In this document: in pieces, positions 1 to 7,590 of the stretch | Layout of the letters: each line of letters starts with the position of its first letter | Position numbering within the stretch: the first letter of the stretch is position 1 | From: an uncultured Acidobacteriota bacterium | GTDB taxonomy: Bacteria > Acidobacteriota > JAAYUB01 | Assembly: GCA_937925645.1 (NCBI GenBank) | Contig: CALAMB010000143.1 | Coordinates: 1-14,265 of the forward strand | Reading direction: 5' to 3' | DNA: 14,265 nt | Made by a program: the position numbers and the translations under genes | Notes under the pieces: generated by a model | What the model was told of the DNA's origin: nothing | The model's database searches: none | The model's input: only the letters and a program-made list of their open reading frames with translations

Positions 1-32
1 AAGTTGTGCACGATGTGATGCTATGCAACACC

Positions 33-53
33 TATCTCCTATCTCCTATCTCC
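33..53. repeat. Three exact heptamer repeats (TATCTCC)
   Basis: Three perfect tandem copies of TATCTCC lie directly after the permease stop codon; read on the minus strand the unit is GGAGATA. It resembles the GGAGTGA heptamers at 7591-7611 and the GGAATGA/GGAGCTG stretch just after the large plus-strand gene. No convincing terminator is visible in the remaining bases 1-32. Confidence 0.85.
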
Positions 54-56
54 TAA

Positions 57-2537
57 CTACTCATACCGCAGCGCCTCCAGCGGCGCCACGCGCGAGGCGC
101 GCCAGGCGGGCACGGAGCCGGCCAGCAGCGCCACCGCGGCCAGCAGCGCCAGCACCGCCGCAAACGTGACCGGGTCGGTGGCGCCCACGCCGTACAGAAG
201 GCTCGCCAGCACGCGGCCGGCGGCGAGCGCACCCACGAGGCCCAATCCGGCGCCGACCGCGACCAGGAGGCCGGCCTCGCCGAGGATCTGGCGAAGGATC
301 CTCGATTGGCGGGCGCCCAGGGCCATCCGCACGCCGATCTCCTGGGTGCGCTGGGTGACCGAGTAGGCCATGACGCCGTAGATGCCCACCCCGGCCAGCA
401 CCAGGGCCAGCGCGGCGAACAGGGCCAGGAGCGACATGGCGAAGCGCTGCGGCGCCACCGCCACGTCCACCCGGTCGTTCATGAACCCGACGTTGGCCAG
501 CGCCAGCTCCCGGTCCACGCCCGCGAAGGCGGCACGGATCTCGCCCATCAGCGCGGCCGGATCGCGCTCGGTGTCCACGACGAAGAGGAGCGCCCGGTAC
601 ATGTCGCCCACCGGCACCTCCAGCGCCTCGTCCGATTCCTGCTCGTACGGCGAGTAGCTCCGCGGCAGGGAAGGCTTGTCCATGGCGGTGTCCTTGACGT
701 CGCCCACCACGCCCACCACGGTCATCCAGGGGGCGCCCGAATACCAGCGGAAACGCCGGCCGATTGCGTCCTGCCCCGGCCAGAACAGCCGGGCCATGGT
801 CTCGCTCACGAGCGCCACCGGCAGCTGGCCCTGGCGGTCGGCCGCGGTGAAGGCACGGCCGCGCTTGAGCGGAATGCCCAGGGCGCCGAGGTAATCCCCC
901 TGCACCCAGACGTGGGCCACCGACGGCGGCGCGTCGCCGGAGCCGGCGGTGAGCCCCTCCACCTGGAGCGCCCGGATCTCGTGCTGCCCCAGAGGCACCG
1001 CCGTGCCCGCGGCGGCGCGGCGGACGCCGGGGAGCGCCCCCAGCCGCTCCACCGCCTGGCTGTAGAAAACGCGGAGCTGGTCGGCGCGGGCGTAGGCGCC
1101 CGGCGGCAGCGTCACCGAAAAGGTGAGCGCGCCGCCGTTGCGGAAGCCGGGATCCGTGTTCATGAGCCCGATGAAGCTGCGGAGCAGCAGCCCGGCGCCC
1201 ACCAGCAGCACCAGGGCCAGGGCGAACTGGACCACCACGAAGGCGGCCTGGAGCCGGCGCCGGCCGCGGGAAATGCCGCCGCCGCGGCCGCTCTCCTGGA
1301 GCGACTCGCGCAGCCGCGTGTGCGCCACCGCCAGCCCCGGCGCCAGGCCGAACAGCACGGCGGTGACGAGCGAGGCGGCAAGGGTGTACGCCAGCACGGT
1401 CCCGTCGAGACCGATTTCGCCGACCCGCGGCAGGCTCACCGGCACCAGCGCCAGCAGCGCCTCCATCGCCCAGGCGGCGAGCAGCGTCCCGAGCGCGCCG
1501 CCGAGCAGCGCCAGCACCAGCCCCTCGGTGAGCACCTGACGCAGCAGCCGCGCCGGCCGGGCGCCCAGCGCGCCGCGGATGGCCATCTCCTTGCGCCGGG
1601 CCGCCGCCCGCGCCAGCAGCAGGTTGGCGACGTTGGCGCAGCCGATGAGGAGCACCAGCCCCACCGCGCCGAGCAGGACCAGCAGCGGCGTGCGCACGTC
1701 GCCCACCATCGCCTCCTGGAATGGCGTCACGGCGATCTGCAGCCGCGCGCCGCCCAGCGCCTGCTTGAGCCCCGGCGAGTAGCCGTCCTCGATCCGCCGG
1801 GCCAGCGCCTCGGCTTCGGCCCGGCCCTGCGCGAGCGTGACGCCCTCCTTCAGGCGGGCGATCACACTGTTGTTGTACATGCTCCCCTGGGCCTCGAGCT
1901 CGAACGGGGTAAACGCGACGGGCACCCACAATTCGGCGGACTCGTTGTTGGACGGCAGGCCGGGAAGCGGGAAGCGGAATTCAGGAGGCATGACGCCGAT
2001 CACCTCGACCGCCTGGCGGTCCAGGCGGACCGTCCGGCCCACGATGGCGGGGTCGCCGCCGAAGCGGCGTTGCCAGAGCCCGTGGCTGATGACCACCACG
2101 CCGCTGCCGGGCACGTTTTCCTCAGGGCGGAAGGTGCGGCCGCGCGCGGCCCGCGCGCCCAGCAACTCGAAAATCGCCGGGGACACCCGCGACCCTGTCA
2201 CCCGCTCGGGCGCCCCGCCGCCCGACAGGTCGTAGCGTCCGTTCTGGAAGACGGCCACGGCGTCGCAGCCGGTCTGCCCGTCGGAGAAGATCTTGAAATC
2301 GGGGGCCGAGAAGGGCATGACGGGGAAGCCCGCTTCCGGGAACGCCTCGTGGGCGTAGACGAGGCGTTCGGCGGCCGGGTACGGCAGCGGCCGGATCAGC
2401 ACGGCGTTGACGATGCTGAAGATGGCCGTGTTGGCGCCGATGCCGAGCGCGATGGTGAGCAGGGCGGCGGCGGCGAAGACCGGATCCTTGCGCAGCACCC
2501 GCAGCCCGTAGCGGATATCCTGAAGCAGCGTGTCCAT
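57..2537 (-). CDS. ADOP-type MacB/FtsX ABC transporter permease
   Basis: Inner-membrane permease of 826 residues, probably working with the ATPase and adaptor encoded just upstream to move a substrate (drug, peptide or lipoprotein) out of the inner membrane or periplasm. It has the duplicated layout of the ADOP family. A first transmembrane helix (about 21-47) is followed by a periplasmic MacB_PCD domain (about 50-280) and an FtsX domain with helices near 284-308, 333-364 and 382-404. A second helix (432-455) leads to another periplasmic domain (460-690) and a second FtsX domain with helices near 699-722, 751-777 and 789-810. The cytoplasmic motif RKEMAIRGALGA (315-326) is echoed by TQEIGVRMALGA (731-742), and the C-terminus PAWRASRVAPLEALRYE is the typical MacB/ADOP end. 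Classical MacB is about 650 residues with an N-terminal ATPase; here the ATPase is a separate gene. The ATG has an AGGAGG site and follows the ATPase gene by 33 bases. The family is certain; the substrate is unknown. Confidence 0.95.
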   Translation of the reverse strand: MDTLLQDIRYGLRVLRKDPVFAAAALLTIALGIGANTAIFSIVNAVLIRPLPYPAAERLVYAHEAFPEAGFPVMPFSAPDFKIFSDGQTGCDAVAVFQNGRYDLSGGGAPERVTGSRVSPAIFELLGARAARGRTFRPEENVPGSGVVVISHGLWQRRFGGDPAIVGRTVRLDRQAVEVIGVMPPEFRFPLPGLPSNNESAELWVPVAFTPFELEAQGSMYNNSVIARLKEGVTLAQGRAEAEALARRIEDGYSPGLKQALGGARLQIAVTPFQEAMVGDVRTPLLVLLGAVGLVLLIGCANVANLLLARAAARRKEMAIRGALGARPARLLRQVLTEGLVLALLGGALGTLLAAWAMEALLALVPVSLPRVGEIGLDGTVLAYTLAASLVTAVLFGLAPGLAVAHTRLRESLQESGRGGGISRGRRRLQAAFVVVQFALALVLLVGAGLLLRSFIGLMNTDPGFRNGGALTFSVTLPPGAYARADQLRVFYSQAVERLGALPGVRRAAAGTAVPLGQHEIRALQVEGLTAGSGDAPPSVAHVWVQGDYLGALGIPLKRGRAFTAADRQGQLPVALVSETMARLFWPGQDAIGRRFRWYSGAPWMTVVGVVGDVKDTAMDKPSLPRSYSPYEQESDEALEVPVGDMYRALLFVVDTERDPAALMGEIRAAFAGVDRELALANVGFMNDRVDVAVAPQRFAMSLLALFAALALVLAGVGIYGVMAYSVTQRTQEIGVRMALGARQSRILRQILGEAGLLVAVGAGLGLVGALAAGRVLASLLYGVGATDPVTFAAVLALLAAVALLAGSVPAWRASRVAPLEALRYE

Positions 2538-2570
2538 GGAATGCCTCCTGGGGTGAGGGGCGCGCCCCGC

Positions 2571-3272
2571 TCAGCGGGCCGCCGCCGTCTCCTCGACGAT
2601 GCGGCCGTCCAGCAGGTGGATGATCCGGCCGGCGGTGCCGGCGTAGCGCGGGTCATGGGTCACCATGCAGATGGTGGCGCCCTCGGCGTTGAGCTGCTGC
2701 AGCAGCTCCATGACCATCCCGCCGTTCTGGGAGTCGAGGTTGCCGGTGGGCTCGTCGGCGAGCAGGATGGCCGGCCGCCCGGCCAGGGCCCGAGCCACCG
2801 CCGCGCGCTGCTGCTGCCCGCCCGAGAGTTGCGACGGATAGTGCTTCAGGCGGTGCGACAGTCCCACCCGCTCCAACGCCTCCAGCACCCGCTCGCGGCG
2901 CTCCGCGGCTTTGAGCCCGCGATAGGTCAGGGGCAGCTCCACGTTCTCGAAGATGGTCAGGTCGCCGATGAGGTTGAAGGCCTGGAAGATGAACCCAATC
3001 TCCCGGTTCCGGATGTCGGCCCGCTCGTTGGCGCCGAGCGAAGCGACGGGCTGGCCGCTGAGCCAGTACCCGCCGGCGGTGGGGGCGTCCAGCAGGCCCA
3101 TGATGGCCAGCAGCGTCGACTTGCCGCAGCCCGACGGCCCGGCGATGGACACGTACTCGCCCGGACGGATGTCCAACTGGATGCCGTTCAGGGCGTGGGT
3201 TTCCACATCGTCGGTGAAAAACACCTTGGTGATGTCCTCCAGCCGGATCACGGGCGTCGCGTTCGTCTGCAT
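2571..3272 (-). CDS. MacB/LolD-type ABC transporter ATP-binding protein
   Basis: Cytoplasmic ATPase of 233 residues that should dimerise and drive the adjacent permease. All core motifs are intact: Walker A GPSGCGKST (45-53), Q-loop glutamine in FQAFNL (about 97), signature LSGGQQQR (149-156), Walker B AILLADEP (168-175) followed by the D-loop TGNLD, and the switch histidine in VTHD (206). The length and the TGNLD sequence are typical of the MacB/LolD/FtsE group. The ATG is preceded by AGGAGG at a spacing of 8 bases. It lies 42 bases after the adaptor gene and 33 before the permease gene on the same strand, so the three are very probably one operon. No key residue is missing. Confidence 0.96.
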   Translation of the reverse strand: MQTNATPVIRLEDITKVFFTDDVETHALNGIQLDIRPGEYVSIAGPSGCGKSTLLAIMGLLDAPTAGGYWLSGQPVASLGANERADIRNREIGFIFQAFNLIGDLTIFENVELPLTYRGLKAAERRERVLEALERVGLSHRLKHYPSQLSGGQQQRAAVARALAGRPAILLADEPTGNLDSQNGGMVMELLQQLNAEGATICMVTHDPRYAGTAGRIIHLLDGRIVEETAAAR

Positions 3273-3314
3273 GATGGGTACCTCCTGCGCCGGGGCGATG
3301 CCGGCGCCGCGTGG

Positions 3315-4568
3315 TTATCGCAATTGCACCCGGTCCACGTGGGACCAGGCGGACATGTCGGACAGGATCACCCGGTCGCCCGGGCGCAGGCCATCCAGCA
3401 CCTCGATGGTGTTCACGGAGCCGCGGCCGAACCGGATGGGCACGCGCACGGCGCCCGCGCCGTCCGGCTCCAGCCGGAACAGGCCGATGGTGCTCCCTTC
3501 CTGGACGAAGGCGGGCCGGCCCACGAAGACCGCGTTTTCCAGCCGCACGATCTCGATGGTGCCGTCCACGCTCAAATCCGGCCGCGCCCCCTTGGGCAGC
3601 GCGCCCGTCAGGGCGATGTCCACGGTCACCGTGCCGCCCCGCACCGCCGGGTCGATTCGGGCCACGCGTCCCGGGATGACGCCGTTGCGGGTGTCGACGT
3701 CGGCCGCCTGGCCCAACGTGATGTCGCGGGCCTGGGTTTCGGGGATCCGGATCTCGGCCTTCAGCCGGCCGGGATTGGCCACCCGGGCCAGGTTGGCGCC
3801 GGGGGCCACCTGCTGCCCCACTTCGACCGGCACATCCTGGAGTACGCCGGGCGTGCCGGCGCGCACATGCAGGGCGTCGAGCTGGCTGAGCTTGATCCGG
3901 TAGCTGGCCTGGTACTGGCCGATGCGGGCCTGCTGCGTCTCGACCTGGGCGCGCATGGCGTCGGCGTTCATGGCCAGCCGCTGCTGCTCCAGGTCGTGCC
4001 GGGTGGTCAGCTCGTCGGCCCGCACCCGGGACAGCTTGAGCTGCAGGTCAGAAATGAGCCCCTCCTTGGCCAGTTCCTGGTTCACGTCCGCCTGGAGGCG
4101 GGCCTGGCTGTAGTCGGCCTGGACGGAAGCCGCCGCGGCCCGCTGGTTCAGGAGCTGGCTCTGGAGCTGGACCCGCAGGTTGGCCAGCTCGGCTTCGGCG
4201 GCCTTGAGCTGCATCTCGGCTTCCACGGCGGTCTGCTCCAACTCGGCGTTGCTCAGCTCCAGCAGGACGGTGTCGGCGGCCACCGTCGTGCCCGGCCGCA
4301 CCAGGATCCGGTCCACGCGGCCGGCGGTCACCGCGGGGATCCAGACGATCTCCTCGGGCACCAGGGTGCCCACGCCGCGGACCTGCCGGAGCATGGGGCC
4401 CTGCTGCACCGTGTCCACCCAGGCGGTGGCGCGGTCCACGGTCGGCGCCGCTTCGCGCAGGCGCGACAGGCCGAAGCTCACGGCGGCCAGCACGAGCGCC
4501 GCCCCCGCGAGGTACAGCCCCCAGCGGAGCCAGCGGCGGGATGTTCGGTTGGGGCGTTGGATGTCCAT
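3315..4568 (-). CDS. HlyD/MacA-type periplasmic adaptor (membrane fusion) protein
   Basis: Adaptor of 417 residues that should be anchored in the inner membrane and link the permease to an outer-membrane channel. A basic N-terminus (NRTSRRWLRW) precedes one membrane segment at about 15-35. The first half of a lipoyl/barrel-sandwich domain (about 73-106, GRVDRILVRPGTTV) leads into a long Ala/Gln/Leu-rich coiled-coil hairpin (about 106-228). The second lipoyl half (about 230-262, VPVEVGQQVAPGANL), a beta-barrel (265-345) and a membrane-proximal domain ending GLRPGDRVILSDMS complete the family order. The open frame continues upstream to about 6251, but that part is out-of-frame shadow of the kinase gene. 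I chose the ATG at 4568 because it has a GGAGG site 7 bases upstream, begins the membrane anchor, and lies about 14 bases after the predicted sigma-54 start site. No outer-membrane channel gene is in the window. Confidence 0.94.
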   Translation of the reverse strand: MDIQRPNRTSRRWLRWGLYLAGAALVLAAVSFGLSRLREAAPTVDRATAWVDTVQQGPMLRQVRGVGTLVPEEIVWIPAVTAGRVDRILVRPGTTVAADTVLLELSNAELEQTAVEAEMQLKAAEAELANLRVQLQSQLLNQRAAAASVQADYSQARLQADVNQELAKEGLISDLQLKLSRVRADELTTRHDLEQQRLAMNADAMRAQVETQQARIGQYQASYRIKLSQLDALHVRAGTPGVLQDVPVEVGQQVAPGANLARVANPGRLKAEIRIPETQARDITLGQAADVDTRNGVIPGRVARIDPAVRGGTVTVDIALTGALPKGARPDLSVDGTIEIVRLENAVFVGRPAFVQEGSTIGLFRLEPDGAGAVRVPIRFGRGSVNTIEVLDGLRPGDRVILSDMSAWSHVDRVQLR

Positions 4569-4592
4569 GGCGTTTCCTCCGCCGCTTGTTAT

Positions 4593-4609
4593 TGCATGCG
4601 GCGTGCCAG
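4593..4609 (-). promoter_or_regulatory. Sigma-54 (-24/-12) promoter of the efflux operon
   Basis: Read on the minus strand the site is C-TGGCACG-N4-ATGCA, against the established consensus TGGCACG-N4-TTGCA. The invariant GG (4607-4606) and GC (4595-4594) are 12 bases apart, as required. Transcription would start near 4582, giving a leader of about 14 bases that still contains the GGAGG site of the adaptor gene. The two genes upstream encode an NtrC-type activator and its kinase, so the context fits. Confidence 0.82.
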
Positions 4610-4635
4610 AACGGTCATACAAGGTATGCACCCGG

Positions 4636-4654
4636 TGTCTGCTGGAAACGGACA
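4636..4654. promoter_or_regulatory. Weak TGTC-N11-GACA inverted repeat, possible activator half-sites
   Basis: A four-base dyad, TGTC-N11-GACA, is centred about 63 bases upstream of the predicted sigma-54 start site. Read on the minus strand its left side, GTCCGTTT, partly resembles the stronger palindrome at 4743-4758. Such a short dyad can arise by chance. Confidence 0.2.
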
Positions 4655-4742
4655 GCGCGCATTCAATTGAAATACAAGCAAGATGACGGATTCGGTCCGA
4701 GCTGAATCCCGAGCGCGTCGGCATGGCGACGGAGCAGTCGAC

Positions 4743-4758
4743 GTCCCGTTTTCGGGAC
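4743..4758. promoter_or_regulatory. Perfect palindrome GTCCCG-TTTT-CGGGAC, candidate upstream activator site
   Basis: A perfect 6-base inverted repeat with a 4-base spacer lies between the kinase stop codon and the sigma-54 promoter. It is centred about 168 bases upstream of the predicted start site, inside the usual range for NtrC-family upstream activating sequences. It could also form a hairpin after the kinase gene, but no T-run follows on the minus strand, so a terminator is less likely. The binding role is inference. Confidence 0.45.
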
Positions 4759-4789
4759 CGGCCAATCTCACAATCGGAACGGGTGCCGC

Positions 4790-6127
4790 TCAGAGGGGTA
4801 GCCGCAGCACGGCCACGCAGCCGGGCCCGTCGGCGCGGTTGGCCAGGTCCAGCGTGCCGCCGTGGGCTTCGGCGATCTGCCGCGACAACACCAGGCCGAT
4901 CCCCGAGCCGTCCGGCTTGGTGGTGAAGAAGGGAACGAACAGGTTGGCGTCGCTGGCCAGGCCCGGCCCCTCGTCGGTCACGCGGATCTCGACCCGGCCG
5001 CCGTCGGCCCGCCAACCCACGGCGACCCGTCCGCCGCCGGGCCGGGCGGCTTCCACGGCGTTCTGGAGCAGGTTGATGAGCACCTGCTCCAGTTGGTCGC
5101 CGTCGGCGCGGACGGTGAGGTCCGGCCCCGGCTCGATGGCGACGGGATGGCGCGTCTCCAGCGCCGCCGCCCGCCGGACGGCGGCGGCCAGGTCCAGCGG
5201 CGCCGGCCGGGGCTGGGGGAGGCGGGCCAACTTCGCGTAGCCGTCGAGGAAGCGCCGGAGGCTTTCGGTGCGAGCGGCGATGATGCCGAGGCCGTCGTCC
5301 ACGTCCTGCCGCCAGTCGTCGGGAAGCGGCTCGCGCCCGACGATCCGCCGCAGGCTCGCGGCCAGCGACCCCACGGGCGCCAGCGTATTGTTCAGCTCGT
5401 GACCCAGCACGCGGACCAGCCGCTGCCACGCCGCCCGTTCCTCCTCGCGCAGGGCGCGGTTCAGGTCGGCCAGCACCAGGAGCCGGTACGGCCGACCCTC
5501 CTCGCGAAAGGTGGTGCGGCGCAGGGCCCAGCGGCCGGCGCCGCCCGGGAGCCGCAGCTCCACCAGTCGCTGTCCCTTGCCGGCGAGGAGGTCGGCCAGG
5601 CCCAGTTCGGCGGCGGTGCGTCCCGCGAGTGCCGCCGGCGACCGGTCCAGCAGCCGCTCGCCCGCCCGGTTGGTCAGGCGCAGGCGTTCCGCGTCGTCGA
5701 AGGCGAAGAGGGCCAGGTCCACCTCGGCCAGCACCACCCGGAGCAGGGCGTGGGCCTCGACGGCGCTCCCGCGCTGGCGTCGCAGCGTCTCGCCCAGCGC
5801 GTTCACCTCGCGGACCAGCTCGCCCAAGGCGTCGCGTCGACCCTGCTCGCGGACGCGGATGGAAAAGTCCCCTTCCCGGAGCGCCCCCAGCGCGTTGGCC
5901 AGCGTGCCCAGACGGCGGACCAGCCGGCCCCGCAGGCGCCAGGCGGCGCCCAGCCACAGCGCCAGCATCAGCGCCGCGGCGCCCCAGCGGAGCGGCGGCG
6001 CCCAGCCCGCCAGGCCCAGCAGCACCAGCGCGGCCGCCGTCCCCGGCAGTCCGGCCAGCAGGATCCCGGCCAGGAGCCGGCGCTCGAAGGCGGCGCGCGC
6101 GGTGGGACGAGAGTCTGTTTCGCTCAA
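4790..6127 (-). CDS. NtrY-like membrane sensor histidine kinase
   Basis: Sensor kinase of 445 residues that should autophosphorylate and pass phosphate to the NtrC-type regulator encoded just upstream. Two hydrophobic segments (about 19-41 and 45-65) are separated by only a few residues, so there is almost no periplasmic sensor domain. A HAMP-like linker (about 66-118), a PAS-like domain (about 123-225), a dimerisation domain with HELNNTLAP (phospho-acceptor His243) and an ATPase domain follow. The ATPase domain shows an N-box (INLLQNAVEAA, 351-361), a G1 box (VTDEGPGL, 383-390), an F-box (FVPFFTTK) and a G2 box (GSGIGL). The start is a TTG at 6127, supported by GGAGG with a 6-base spacer; the next in-frame ATG is around codon 53 and would remove the first membrane segment. 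It follows the regulator gene by 33 bases. The signal is unknown; the design suggests sensing within the membrane or cytoplasm. Confidence 0.94.
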   Translation of the reverse strand: MSETDSRPTARAAFERRLLAGILLAGLPGTAAALVLLGLAGWAPPLRWGAAALMLALWLGAAWRLRGRLVRRLGTLANALGALREGDFSIRVREQGRRDALGELVREVNALGETLRRQRGSAVEAHALLRVVLAEVDLALFAFDDAERLRLTNRAGERLLDRSPAALAGRTAAELGLADLLAGKGQRLVELRLPGGAGRWALRRTTFREEGRPYRLLVLADLNRALREEERAAWQRLVRVLGHELNNTLAPVGSLAASLRRIVGREPLPDDWRQDVDDGLGIIAARTESLRRFLDGYAKLARLPQPRPAPLDLAAAVRRAAALETRHPVAIEPGPDLTVRADGDQLEQVLINLLQNAVEAARPGGGRVAVGWRADGGRVEIRVTDEGPGLASDANLFVPFFTTKPDGSGIGLVLSRQIAEAHGGTLDLANRADGPGCVAVLRLPL

Positions 6128-6133
6128 GGCTTG

Positions 6134-6138
6134 CCTCC
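6134..6138 (-). promoter_or_regulatory. Ribosome binding site fixing a TTG start for the kinase
   Basis: On the minus strand GGAGG lies 6 bases before the TTG at 6127-6125. No ATG or GTG at this position offers a full-length product, so this site decides the kinase start. Confidence 0.75.
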
Positions 6139-6160
6139 CCGGTGGACGGGCGGGTGCGGA

Positions 6161-7522
6161 TCAGGGCAGCCGGTGCTTCTGCAGGCGGCGGTACATGGCG
6201 CTCCGGCTCAGGCCCAGCGCCGCGGCCGCCGCCTCCGCGTTGCCCCCGCACCGATCCAGCGCCTTCCGGATCAGGAGCCGCTCCATCGCCTCGAGACTCA
6301 GCTCATCGGCCGCGGGTCCGGCGGGCGCGCTCTGGCAGGCCAGATCGCCCGCCGTGATCCGCCGTCCCGGGCAGAGCAGCACCGCCCGCTCCACGGCGTG
6401 GTCCAGCTCGCGGACGTTCCCCGGCCAGGCGTAACAGAGCATGGTTTGGACGGCGTCGTCGGCGAAGCCGTCAACCGCCTTGCGGTACCGCCGGGCGTGC
6501 CGCCCGAGAAAATGCGCCGCCAGCACGGGGATGTCCTCGCGGCGCTCGCGCAGGGGCGGCAGGCGGATCTCCACGGTGTTGAGTCGGAAGAACAGGTCCT
6601 GGCGGAACCGGCCGGCGGCCACCTCGGCGGGCAGGTCGGCGTTGGTGGCCGACAGTACCCGCACGTCGGCCCGCAGGGTGCGCGAGGAGCCGACGCGCTC
6701 GAATTCGCCGCTCTCCAGCACGCGGAGCAGCTTGGCCTGGAGCGCCGGCGGGATGTTGGCGATCTCGTCGAGGAAGAGGGTGCCGCCGTGGGCCAGTTCG
6801 AAGCGCCCCTCGCGGTCGGCGCGGGCGTCGGTGAACGCGCCGCGGACGTGGCCGAAGAGCTCCGCCTCGAACACGCCCTCGGCCAGCCCGCCGATGTTCA
6901 CGGTGACCAGCGGGCGGGCGGCGCGCGGCGACAGCTCGTGCAGCAGCCGGGCCACCAACCCCTTGCCCGTGCCGTTCTCGCCGGTGATGAGGACGTGGGC
7001 GTCCGCCGGCCCCACGCGCCGCGCCAGCTCCAGCGCCGCCCGCATGGGCGGCGCGTCGCCGATGATCTCCGCCGGCGAGGGGCCGCGCAGGAGCCGGTTG
7101 GCCGCCTCCAGCCGCGCCCCGTGCCGGAGCGCCCGCCGCAGCGCCACCTGGTTGCGCAGGATGGCCAGCAGCCGATCGTTGTCCCACGGTTTGGTGACGA
7201 AGTCGCGGGCGCCCCTTTGCATGGCCGCCACGGCCAGGTCGACGCTGGCCCAGGCGGTCATGACCACCACCGGCAGGGTGGCATCGGCGTCCAGGAGGCG
7301 CGCCAGCAGGTCGAGGCCCTCCTGCCCCGAGGTGGTGTCGCGGGTATAGTTCAGGTCCATGAGCACGGCGTCGAATTCGTGCGCCGCCGCCGCACGCAGC
7401 GCCGCCTCGGGCGAGGCAGCCGCCTCCGACCGGAACCCCTCCGTTTTGAGGAGCAGCCGGATCGCCTCGCGCACGTCGGCCTGGTCGTCGGCGATCAGGA
7501 TGAGGGGGGTGGTGTCCGCCAT
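6161..7522 (-). CDS. NtrC-family sigma-54-dependent response regulator
   Basis: Transcriptional activator of 453 residues, partner of the downstream kinase and the probable activator of the sigma-54 promoter at 4593-4609. The receiver domain (1-120) has the acidic pair DD at 12-13, phospho-acceptor Asp56 in VLMDLNY, Thr89 and Lys111. After Asp56 comes an extended loop (NYTRDTTSGQEGLDLL), which I recall from regulators linked to ADOP transporters. The AAA+ domain (about 151-385) has Walker A GENGTGKG (181-188), Walker B LFLDE (249-253) and a sigma-54 contact loop reading GAFTDA (228-233) instead of GAFTGA. A Fis-type helix-turn-helix (about 426-447, ALGLSRSAMYRRL) ends the protein. I chose the ATG at 7522, 8 residues before the receiver core; a GTG at 7546 would add MRAVKRDT, and neither start has a strong ribosome site. 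Confidence 0.94.
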   Translation of the reverse strand: MADTTPLILIADDQADVREAIRLLLKTEGFRSEAAASPEAALRAAAAHEFDAVLMDLNYTRDTTSGQEGLDLLARLLDADATLPVVVMTAWASVDLAVAAMQRGARDFVTKPWDNDRLLAILRNQVALRRALRHGARLEAANRLLRGPSPAEIIGDAPPMRAALELARRVGPADAHVLITGENGTGKGLVARLLHELSPRAARPLVTVNIGGLAEGVFEAELFGHVRGAFTDARADREGRFELAHGGTLFLDEIANIPPALQAKLLRVLESGEFERVGSSRTLRADVRVLSATNADLPAEVAAGRFRQDLFFRLNTVEIRLPPLRERREDIPVLAAHFLGRHARRYRKAVDGFADDAVQTMLCYAWPGNVRELDHAVERAVLLCPGRRITAGDLACQSAPAGPAADELSLEAMERLLIRKALDRCGGNAEAAAAALGLSRSAMYRRLQKHRLP

Positions 7523-7577
7523 GGTGTCTCGCTTCACGGCCCGCACGTCCGGCCGAAGATGCGGTTGAATCTACCCG

Positions 7578-7586
7578 ATTGTAGCA
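7578..7586 (-). promoter_or_regulatory. Extended -10 promoter (TGC-TACAAT) for regulator and kinase
   Basis: The minus strand reads TGCTACAAT, an extended -10 element with five of six matches to TATAAT. Transcription would start near 7571, some 25-50 bases before either candidate start codon. No -35 element is visible; the position it would occupy (about 7600-7606) lies inside GGAGTGA heptamer repeats. Confidence 0.5.
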
Positions 7587-7590
7587 CGGA

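Noticed and set aside
306..4670. A 1454-residue plus-strand open frame across the efflux genes
   Set aside because: It is an antisense shadow in high-GC DNA; the product is rich in His, Gln, Arg and Gly with no domain, while the minus strand encodes clear ABC proteins with ribosome sites.
4569..6251. Long N-terminal extension of the adaptor protein
   Set aside because: The added part overlaps the kinase gene in another frame, is Arg/Gly/Pro-rich and lacks any domain. The ATG at 4568 has a ribosome site and starts the membrane anchor.
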